NCBI GenBank assembly: GCA_903913345.1
Contig: CAIWLA010000277.1
Coordinates: forward strand, 1-5,325
Length of the DNA stretch: 5,325 bases
Source: an uncultured Magnetococcales bacterium
Lineage (GTDB): Bacteria; Pseudomonadota; Magnetococcia; Magnetococcales; Magnetaquicoccaceae
Reading direction: 5' to 3'
Part shown: positions 1 through 4,393 of the stretch, in pieces
Layout: every line of letters starts with the position of its first letter
Position numbering within the stretch: the stretch's first letter is position 1
Made by a program: the position numbers and the translations under genes
The notes under the pieces: model-generated
What the model was told of the DNA's origin: nothing
Databases searched by the model: none
Seen by the model: the letters and a program-made list of their open reading frames with translations, nothing else

Positions 1-133
1 GGTGAACGAGGGTGTCCGTGGCCAGCACGGCGATCAGCAGGACGGTTGCCAACACGGTACCCAGCGCGACCTGCCATCGACCGGATTGGCCACTCACGGG
101 GGAATGGCGGTTTTTCTTGGGTTCATGAATCAC
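1..133 (-). CDS. Single-pass membrane protein, N-terminal fragment (function unknown)
   Basis: This is the 5' end of a minus-strand gene whose remainder lies beyond position 1; 44 complete codons are visible. I place the start at a GTG at 133-131 because a GGGGGAG ribosome-binding sequence lies 5 bases before it and no in-frame ATG fits. The peptide begins with a short basic, polar stretch (residues about 1-20, with KKNR near the start). It continues with a hydrophobic segment at about residues 21-39 (VALGTVLATVLLIAVLA), then TDTLVH. This suits an N-in signal anchor or an uncleaved signal rather than a cleaved signal peptide. It follows the SPOR-domain gene on the same strand after 144 bases, so co-transcription is possible but not shown. 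The visible part carries no family motif and I do not recognise the protein. The start and strand are fairly secure; the function is unknown. Confidence 0.6.
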   Translation of the reverse strand, partial: MIHEPKKNRHSPVSGQSGRWQVALGTVLATVLLIAVLATDTLVH

Positions 134-277
134 GGCAACTCCCCCGTTTCATCTTTAGGGCAACCCGAACCTTTTCTGGACAGCGGGGGGCCGGGGAGCA
201 ATCCCCCCACCGACCGAAGCGACGACAACCGAAAAACGTCCCACATAAAGAGGCCCCGCTGCCACCCAATGGGCCAA
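134..277. other. Intergenic gap between the SPOR gene and the membrane-protein gene
   Basis: No credible gene is seen here; the reading frames that cross it are shadows. It holds GC-rich complementary tracts: six G at about 185-190 and six C at about 203-208 on the plus strand, able to form a hairpin. No T-run follows on the minus strand, so it is not a standard intrinsic terminator. I found no convincing minus-strand promoter, which leaves the downstream gene either read through from upstream or driven by an unrecognised promoter. Confidence 0.4.
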
Positions 278-292
278 CTATTGGCCGATGGC
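261..292. repeat. Nested inverted repeats across the SPOR-gene stop codon
   Basis: GGCCAA (272-277) and TTGGCC (281-286) are perfect 6-bp arms around CTA, which is the minus-strand TAG stop of the SPOR gene. A second small palindrome, CCCA-A-TGGG, occupies 265-273 and shares bases with the first. CCAAT (266-270) can also pair with ATTGG (280-284), giving an alternative fold extended by GCCA/TGGC at 261-264 and 289-292. The RNA could therefore form alternative hairpins at the end of the gene, perhaps limiting decay from the 3' side. No U-run follows, so I do not call it an intrinsic terminator. Confidence 0.35.
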
Positions 293-832
293 GGCGCGCT
301 GCGGCCCGTGGGAGAGGACGATCCCCTGGATGCCCAGGTTATCCCTGATGAGGTCTGATGTGTTGAAGGCTTGATCCTGGACCTGAAACGGACCGGCATG
401 CAATTGGGTGTAGGCCACGCCGTTGATGACCGCAGGGGCCAGGAAAAAGGGGATTCCCATTTGCTGCAACCGATCTTCCAACTCTTCGGCGTCCGCTGCC
501 TTCAAGAAACTGCTCACATGCACGGAAAAACCCGACAGCATCACCCGCGATGCCTCGGCCTGATTGGGCGAAAAGGAGGCCACAGAGGGTGACGGCAATC
601 CAGAGGGAGCCTCCACCACCTGAGGCGGATGCAACGGCACGATATGGGTCTCTGGTGCAGACTCATGTCGTGGCAAAGAATAGACAAAACTGCCATCCCC
701 GTAGGGATAATAGGCGAGATAACCCGGATAATAGGTGGTATCCGCCCGCAACGGCATCACCACCCCCATCCCCATCAGACAGCCCATCGCCGCCCGCACA
801 CCCCAGCCGACCCACGCCATCCTGCTCTTCAT
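278..832 (-). CDS. Exported SPOR-domain protein
   Basis: The product is a 184-residue periplasmic or envelope protein predicted to bind peptidoglycan through a C-terminal SPOR domain. Residues 1-30 form a signal peptide: basic start, hydrophobic core around 11-27, likely cleavage after PLRA. Residues 31-51 are rich in Tyr and Gly, and 52-98 are a Pro/Ser-rich linker. Residues about 101-174 have the SPOR pattern: FSVHVSSF as the first strand, then an alpha-helix with A-x-x-L-x-x-x-L spacing (AEELEDRLQQMG), a second strand, and the typical GPF turn (147-149) before a final helix. SPOR domains bind glycan strands lacking stem peptides, often at division sites, but nothing here ties this copy to division. 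The ATG overlaps the TGA of the upstream gene as ATGA and has a strong Shine-Dalgarno, so translation is probably coupled. The domain call is good; the specific role is unknown. Confidence 0.82.
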   Translation of the reverse strand: MKSRMAWVGWGVRAAMGCLMGMGVVMPLRADTTYYPGYLAYYPYGDGSFVYSLPRHESAPETHIVPLHPPQVVEAPSGLPSPSVASFSPNQAEASRVMLSGFSVHVSSFLKAADAEELEDRLQQMGIPFFLAPAVINGVAYTQLHAGPFQVQDQAFNTSDLIRDNLGIQGIVLSHGPQRAAIGQ

Positions 833-1191
833 TCGCCACCTCCTCCGTAGACACCATACGGTCGCGACTGCACCACAACGGGTGGCACGGAGGCCGTCTG
901 CACCGGCATCCCCGACATCACGTGCTGCGGATAGACGGGATAATGATTATCCACCGTTGGCACCGAGGCATAGACAATCGAGGGCAGGTGCGCCCAGGAA
1001 CGGGCGGTGTTGTTGTAAACAACCAGACCATTGCCAGAATGCACAACGGGTTGCATACCCGCCGGTCGGAACCAACTTTCCCAAAACCACTCTGCCTGGG
1101 CGGAACAGGGTACAGACAGGACCGCACCGGCCAATACCAGACCCGCCAGCCAGACGGCGTTCCATTCGGTTTTCCGTAAATATGTTCTCAC
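829..1191 (-). CDS. Small exported protein, Val/Pro/Tyr-rich (function unknown)
   Basis: The product is a 120-residue protein with a clear Sec signal peptide: RTYLRK basic start, hydrophobic core at about 13-26, and signal peptidase I site AQA|E after residue 33. Cys29 is preceded by Pro, so it does not form a lipobox and the protein is not a lipoprotein. The mature part is about 87 residues, begins with aromatic residues (EWFWESWF), is then rich in Val, Pro, Ser and Tyr, and ends in four Gly and a Glu. It has no transmembrane segment and no domain I recognise. The start is a GTG, supported by an AAGGAGGG Shine-Dalgarno about 5 bases upstream. The stop codon overlaps the start of the SPOR gene by 4 bases, so the two proteins are probably made together and may act together. 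It lies 81 bases after the lipoprotein gene on the same strand. Its reality is well supported by signal, ribosome site and overlap; its function is not known. Confidence 0.75.
   Translation of the reverse strand: MRTYLRKTEWNAVWLAGLVLAGAVLSVPCSAQAEWFWESWFRPAGMQPVVHSGNGLVVYNNTARSWAHLPSIVYASVPTVDNHYPVYPQHVMSGMPVQTASVPPVVVQSRPYGVYGGGGE
838..846 (-). promoter_or_regulatory. Strong ribosome-binding site inside the upstream gene
   Basis: Read on the minus strand, GGAGGAGGT ends 5 bases before the ATG at 832. It contains the full AGGAGGT consensus and fixes the start of the SPOR gene. These bases are also codons of the upstream gene, where they encode most of its terminal Gly-Gly-Gly-Gly-Glu, so that tail may exist to carry this site. 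Confidence 0.75.
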
Positions 1192-1205
1192 GATACCCTC
1201 CTTCC

Positions 1206-1238
1206 AAAAAAAATCAGCACTGGCTCAACATCCACCGC
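1206..1238 (-). terminator. Possible weak terminator or attenuator
   Basis: On the minus strand, GCGGTGG (1238-1232) can pair with CCAGTGC (1223-1217) across an 8-base loop, with one G-U pair and one mismatch. Three bases later comes a run of eight T (1213-1206). The imperfect stem makes strong termination unlikely. It could reduce expression of the two downstream exported proteins relative to the lipoprotein. The T-run also lies just upstream of the next gene's Shine-Dalgarno. Confidence 0.22.
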
Positions 1239-1272
1239 ACGGGAGACAGACCAGCGACTTCCGGTTGACCGT

Positions 1273-1905
1273 TCACTCAGGGGAAAGCCCTTCCCCGCCC
1301 CCTTTCGTCGGTGTCGGAACCGTCTTGACCGGACCCTTTTTCTTCTCCCTGGGCTGGATGCACGGGCAGGATCCCGTTCTTCTCTTCGTCGATTTTATCT
1401 TTTTGGCGGGGGATCTTCTCTTCTTCACCGCCGATTTTTTCTTCACCGCCGATTTTTTCTTCACCGCCGATTTTTTCTTCACCGCCGAAACAGGTGGCTG
1501 CGCCCAGGCATCCGGATCCCGCGCCGGAATGCCAAACTCTTTCATCGGTACACCCATTCGGCGCGCGGGCAGGTTCGACACCCCTGCCGAAGGGCCACTC
1601 CCCAGTGGTGGCGGTATGGTCTGAATGGATGGGGCCACATGTTCCCGCACGGGAGCCATCGGCTCCAACGGCAGATCCAGGGAGAGACCCGCCTGCAATG
1701 GCACACCCTCATCCACACGAGGCGCGCAGGCCGTCAAGGCCAGGGACAAAACCATCATCCAGAAAACCCGCCCGATTCCATCAGACACGCGACGCCCCCC
1801 CCTTTCCGTCATCCCTCTGGCACCAACCCCGGACACCCTGCCGATCCACACACGCCATTCGTTCATCTGCCCTCTCTCTCCCTTGACACCAACCCGCCCA
1901 TTCAT
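1273..1905 (-). CDS. Lipoprotein with proline-rich body and lysine-rich repeat tail
   Basis: The longest form with a good ribosome site (GTGGAGG, 5 bases before ATG 1905) is 210 residues; numbering follows it. Residues 48-59 are a hydrophobic core ending in the lipobox L57-T58-A59-C60. Ala at +2 predicts outer-membrane sorting. Residues 61-138 are Pro-rich and probably unstructured. Residues 141-164 are four AVKK units, three of them exact AVKKKS, followed by more Lys/Arg, a Cys-Pro-Cys (180-182) and a second basic patch. The tail resembles eukaryotic histone H1 or bacterial H1-like tails. On a surface-anchored protein it more likely binds an anionic partner such as LPS, wall polymer or DNA; this is inference. 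The true start is uncertain: 59 residues before the Cys is too long for a lipoprotein signal. ATG 1866, ATG 1812 or GTG 1788 (20 residues before the Cys, G-rich ribosome site 6 bases away) fit the signal better, and codons upstream of 1788 are rich in AGA/AGG/GGG, unlike the neighbours. I do not recognise a family. Confidence 0.68.
   Translation of the reverse strand: MNGRVGVKGERGQMNEWRVWIGRVSGVGARGMTERGGRRVSDGIGRVFWMMVLSLALTACAPRVDEGVPLQAGLSLDLPLEPMAPVREHVAPSIQTIPPPLGSGPSAGVSNLPARRMGVPMKEFGIPARDPDAWAQPPVSAVKKKSAVKKKSAVKKKSAVKKRRSPAKKIKSTKRRTGSCPCIQPREKKKGPVKTVPTPTKGGGEGLSPE
1421..1488 (-). repeat. 18-bp in-frame tandem repeat, about 3.8 copies
   Basis: The unit on the plus strand is TTCACCGCCGATTTTTTC, starting at 1424, 1442, 1460 and 1478, with identical copies except for the incomplete ends. 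Read on the minus strand each unit encodes six residues (AVKKKS in register). The period is a multiple of three, so copy-number change would lengthen or shorten the basic tail without breaking the frame. Each full unit also contains a run of six A in the coding strand. The absence of synonymous changes between copies suggests recent expansion. Confidence 0.9.
1795..1802 (-). repeat. Run of eight G near the 5' end of the lipoprotein gene
   Basis: Eight C on the plus strand read as eight G in the coding strand, inside the codons AGG GGG GGG CGT. The run lies downstream of ATG starts 1905, 1866 and 1812 and upstream of GTG 1788. A change of one base would put the three upstream starts out of frame with the lipoprotein but leave the GTG start unaffected. 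The run is present; the variability is inference. Confidence 0.6.
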
Positions 1906-1940
1906 TCAAGCCTCCACCATCCATTCAGGAGTCCTAAGGG

Positions 1941-1970
1941 AGTGTATCGGAAAAGCGGGTGAGTTGTTAA
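1941..1970 (-). promoter_or_regulatory. Candidate promoter of the envelope gene cluster
   Basis: On the minus strand TTAACA (1970-1965, five of six matches to the -35 consensus) is followed after 18 bases by TACACT (1946-1941, four of six matches to -10). Transcription would begin near 1934, about 30 bases before the ATG at 1905, and would also serve the later candidate starts. It is a sigma70-type guess by eye. Confidence 0.35.
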
Positions 1971-2155
1971 GGATATTTCAACGGTCCGGTCAGTATTCCC
2001 CCCTTTATCCCCTCTGTGACCTCCATTAACCACCCTTCAGACCCTCTGCCCCTCTGCAATCCCCGCCTCGACACCGGCACCATGACGGATGGAGGCATCC
2101 TCTGTGGCCTGTCCCCTCTCGCCCAATATTTTTTCCACCCTGATCCGCCATTTTG

Positions 2156-2164
2156 TGGTATGCT
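2156..2164 (+). promoter_or_regulatory. Candidate extended -10 promoter of alsS
   Basis: TGGTATGCT has the TG-N-TATNNT layout of an extended -10 element, with TATGCT at 2159-2164. No good -35 is present at the usual distance, which extended -10 promoters can tolerate. It predicts a start near 2171 and a leader of about 58 bases. GTATG (2158-2162) and CATAC (2178-2182) are inverted arms 20 bp apart centre to centre, overlapping the element, and could be a regulator site. Confidence 0.28.
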
Positions 2165-2228
2165 CACGACCGTTGTCCATACAGTCTGGAGAGACCACCA
2201 CTACTGGGTATATCACTGGGGAAAAACC

Positions 2229-3860
2229 ATGAAAGCAGCCGAACTGTTTGTAAAGTGTCTGGAACAGGAAGGGATCCAATACATTTTTGGCATTCCGGGC
2301 GAGGAAAACCTGGATATCATGGATGCCCTGCTGGACAGCCCCATCCAGTTTGTCACGGTCCGCCACGAACAGGGGGCCGCCTTCATGGCCGATGTGTATG
2401 GACGATTGACGGGCAAGGCCGGGGTTTGCCTGGCCACCCTGGGACCAGGAGCCACCAACCTGGTCACCGGCGTGGCCGATGCCAATATGGACCGGGCACC
2501 GGTGGTGGCCATCGCCGGTCAGGCCGCCACCACCCGTCTGCACAAGGAGAGCCATCAGGCCCTCGATCTGGTCAATCTGTTCCGACCCATCTCCAAATAC
2601 AGCGTCCAGATCCTGGCCCCGGATACCGTCCCGGAAATCGTCCGCAAGGCGTTCAAACTGGCTCAGACCGAAAAACCCGGTTGCAGCTTTATCGATTTTC
2701 CAGAAAATATTGCGGAGATGACCACCGGCAAAACCCCCCTCAAGGTGCAGCACCACAGCACCCCCCATCCCCCCATCGAAAAGATTCAACAGGCCGCCCG
2801 CATCATTGCCGATGCCCGGTTTCCCATCGTCATGGCCGGCAACGGGGTGATTCGGGCCAACGCCAGTGAGATGCTGGTGGCCTTTGCCGAAAAATTGAAC
2901 ATACCCATCGCCACCACCTTCATGGCCAAAGGGGTGATTCCCTTCTCCCATGAACTGGCCCTGGGAGCCGTTGGACTGCAAGCCCATGACTACGTCTCCT
3001 GCGGCTTTGAGCGGGCCGATGTGATCATTTGCGTCGGGTTTGATCTGGTCGAGTACCATCCCAGCCTGTGGCATCCCGACAAAAATCGCAAAATCATCCA
3101 TATCGATGCCTCCCCCGCCGAGGTGGACGAACATTACATCCTGGAAGTGGGGGTGGTGGGCGATATTGCCCAATCGCTCAAGGGAATCGCCGCCGAAAGC
3201 CGTTTTCATAAAAGCCGGGTGGTCCACTCCCTGCGGGAGACCATCGTTCGGGAACTGGACGCCTTTGCCGAGGATGGCGAATTTCCGGTCAAACCCCAAA
3301 AAATTCTCTGGGATCTGCGGCAGGTCTTGGCCCCGGATGACATTGTCGTCTCCGATGTGGGTGCCCATAAAATGTGGATCGCCCGCATGTACAAGACCGA
3401 ACGCCCCAATACCTGCATCATTTCCAACGGGTTTGCCGCCATGGGCATCGCCGTGCCGGGGGCCATTGCCGCCAAACTGGTCCATCCCGACCGGACGGTC
3501 GTGGCCGTGACCGGCGACGCCGGCTTTCTGATGAACTCCCAGGAGATAGAGACCGCCATGCGCATCGGCACGCCGATCATCATCCTGATCTGGAACGATG
3601 CCGCCTATGGGTTGATCCAATGGAAACAGATGAAACATTTTGGCCGGGAGAGCCATATCCAGTTTACCAACCCGGATTTTGTCCAGTATGCTCAAAGTTT
3701 TGGCGCGAAGGGCTACCGGGTGGAACGGACTGAAGATCTGGTGCCCATCCTGAAACAGGCCATCGCCGACCAGACCGTGGTCATCATTGACTGCCCGGTG
3801 GATTATCGGGAAAATCTGAAATTGACCCAAAAATTGGGTGAACTGGTCTGCCCTATCTGA
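2229..3860 (+). CDS. alsS: Acetolactate synthase, AlsS-like (thiamine-diphosphate enzyme)
   Basis: This 543-residue cytoplasmic enzyme should condense two pyruvates to 2-acetolactate with loss of CO2, feeding acetoin/butanediol or branched-chain amino acid synthesis. Length and the three-domain order are normal for the family. The N-terminal TPP pyrimidine domain (about 1-165) has FGIPGEENLD (20-29) and the catalytic Glu47 in RHEQGAAFMA. The central domain has VGFDLVEYHPSLW, as in FAD-independent catabolic enzymes, instead of the FAD-contacting segment of IlvB-type synthases. The C-terminal domain has G429-D430-A431-G432 and W455-N456-D457; Asp430 and Asp457 are the expected metal-diphosphate ligands, 27 residues apart as in Klebsiella catabolic ALS. 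ATG 2229 is chosen because MKAAELFVKCLEQEG matches the family start and a GGGGA site precedes it. No ilvN-type small subunit or acetolactate decarboxylase gene is adjacent, so the direction of use is open. The superfamily is certain; the ALS subtype is likely, with other pyruvate-type TPP enzymes as the alternative. Confidence 0.87.
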   Translation: MKAAELFVKCLEQEGIQYIFGIPGEENLDIMDALLDSPIQFVTVRHEQGAAFMADVYGRLTGKAGVCLATLGPGATNLVTGVADANMDRAPVVAIAGQAATTRLHKESHQALDLVNLFRPISKYSVQILAPDTVPEIVRKAFKLAQTEKPGCSFIDFPENIAEMTTGKTPLKVQHHSTPHPPIEKIQQAARIIADARFPIVMAGNGVIRANASEMLVAFAEKLNIPIATTFMAKGVIPFSHELALGAVGLQAHDYVSCGFERADVIICVGFDLVEYHPSLWHPDKNRKIIHIDASPAEVDEHYILEVGVVGDIAQSLKGIAAESRFHKSRVVHSLRETIVRELDAFAEDGEFPVKPQKILWDLRQVLAPDDIVVSDVGAHKMWIARMYKTERPNTCIISNGFAAMGIAVPGAIAAKLVHPDRTVVAVTGDAGFLMNSQEIETAMRIGTPIIILIWNDAAYGLIQWKQMKHFGRESHIQFTNPDFVQYAQSFGAKGYRVERTEDLVPILKQAIADQTVVIIDCPVDYRENLKLTQKLGELVCPI

Positions 3861-4212
3861 CTCGCCGGGCGACCATTCCGCGTTGGTTCAGGTGCTCGAC
3901 CACCCGTTCGACGTGGTCGCCCTGCACCTCGATGGTGCCGTTCTTGACGGTGCCACCCGACCCGCAGAGCGTCCTGAGCTGCTTGCCCAGTTGTGCCAGC
4001 GAGACCGGGTCCAACGCCACCCCCTGGACCACCGTCACCCCTTTTCCCTGGCGACCTTTGGTCTCTTTGTAGACACGCACCGTGCCAGCGGACGGGGTCA
4101 CCGCTGCCGGGCGACCACAGCGGCAAGCGGCGACCACCACACCACACCGGGGACACATCCGGCCGCTCTCGGTGGAATAGACGACACCGTCCGGTTTCTG
4201 GTTGCCGTTCAT
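3853..4212 (-). CDS. yciH: YciH/SUI1 (eIF1-like) translation factor with zinc-ribbon motif
   Basis: The 119-residue product belongs to the SUI1/eIF1 fold family, whose bacterial members (YciH) bind the small ribosomal subunit and influence start-site selection; their physiological role is poorly defined. The N-terminal GVVYSTESGR (9-18) is the standard bacterial opening. Cys20, Cys23, Cys30 and Cys32 (CxxC-x6-CxC) form a probable zinc knuckle, seen in many proteobacterial homologues but absent from E. coli YciH. The SUI1 core follows from about residue 44: RVYKETKGRQGKGVTVVQG, then LCGSGGTVKNGTIEVQGDH, both hallmark blocks. ATG 4212 is preferred because AGAGG lies 5 bases upstream and the length before VYSTES fits the family. 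An upstream in-frame ATG at 4245 (130 residues) is possible but has a weaker site. The gene converges on alsS and its last 8 bases overlap alsS. It is divergent from murA. Confidence 0.88.
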   Translation of the reverse strand: MNGNQKPDGVVYSTESGRMCPRCGVVVAACRCGRPAAVTPSAGTVRVYKETKGRQGKGVTVVQGVALDPVSLAQLGKQLRTLCGSGGTVKNGTIEVQGDHVERVVEHLNQRGMVARRVR

Positions 4213-4264
4213 GACTGCCTCTGAGTGGTCTGGGCGTTGGGTCATGCTGCCCTTGCAACCCTAT

Positions 4265-4293
4265 CGTCTACAGAATTTTTCCCTCCTGGTCAA
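4265..4293 (-). promoter_or_regulatory. Weak candidate promoter of yciH
   Basis: On the minus strand TTGACC (4293-4288) is followed after 17 bases by TAGACG (4270-4265). The -35 is good (five of six matches) but the -10 matches only three of six. Initiation near 4258 would leave a normal leader before ATG 4212 but only about 13 bases before ATG 4245, which mildly supports the shorter protein. Confidence 0.25.
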
Positions 4294-4334
4294 CCCTCGG
4301 CACCGGAACGACCAACCCTCTCCATCCTTTATTA

Positions 4335-4350
4335 ACCGTTTGGCAACGGT
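4335..4350. promoter_or_regulatory. Palindrome over the murA -35 (possible operator)
   Basis: ACCGTT-TGGC-AACGGT is a perfect 6-bp inverted repeat with a 4-base centre. It covers the TTGGCA -35 element of the candidate murA promoter, so a dimeric protein bound here would block polymerase. Six bp is short enough to arise by chance. No matching second copy is present in the window. Confidence 0.3.
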
Positions 4351-4367
4351 GATGGCTTGCTTAAAAT
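4340..4367 (+). promoter_or_regulatory. Candidate sigma70-type promoter of murA
   Basis: TTGGCA (4340-4345) and TAAAAT (4362-4367) each match five of six consensus bases and are 16 bases apart. Transcription should begin near 4374, about 20 bases before the murA ATG. This is the best promoter match in the window. The short leader contains no clear Shine-Dalgarno. Confidence 0.5.
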
Positions 4368-4393
4368 GGCCCTTTGCAGTAGTCTTCCTGCCC

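Larger units (their letters stand above)
1906..2228. other. Divergent intergenic region between the lipoprotein gene and alsS
   Basis: This 323-base stretch separates two genes transcribed away from each other and should hold both promoters. I see a candidate minus-strand promoter at 1941-1970 and a candidate plus-strand extended -10 at 2156-2164. The frame of alsS is open back to 2016, but the extra 71 codons are unlike any acetolactate synthase and I treat them as non-coding. No RNA gene, riboswitch or complete terminator is recognisable, and there is no visible BCAA-type leader peptide with runs of Leu, Val or Ile codons. Confidence 0.5.

Noticed and set aside
184..208. Intrinsic terminator or G-quadruplex in the G/C tracts
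   Set aside because: The hairpin has no following T-run on the minus strand, and only two separate G tracts are present on one strand, too few for a standard quadruplex.
550..1179. Long plus-strand frames across 550-1624
   Set aside because: They lie opposite the minus-strand exported proteins, are Arg/Pro/His-rich and have no signals. The minus-strand frames have signal peptides, good ribosome sites and an ATGA overlap.
1163..1191. Lipobox in the 120-residue exported protein (Cys29)
   Set aside because: The residue before the Cys is Pro, which lipoprotein processing does not accept. AQA at 31-33 is a good signal peptidase I site.
1421..1488. CRISPR array
   Set aside because: The repeats are contiguous 18-bp units without spacers and lie in a coding frame; this is a simple tandem repeat.
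2016..2228. A 71-codon N-terminal extension of alsS to the ATG at 2016
   Set aside because: The extension has no counterpart in the family and has a Pro/His-rich composition unlike coding sequence here. MKAAELF at 2229 matches the usual protein start and has a ribosome site.
2037..3830. A 597-codon open frame antisense to alsS
   Set aside because: It encodes a Gly/His/Asp-rich protein with no domain, as expected from the mirror of GCC/ATC/GGC-rich codons. The plus-strand frame has unmistakable TPP-enzyme motifs throughout.
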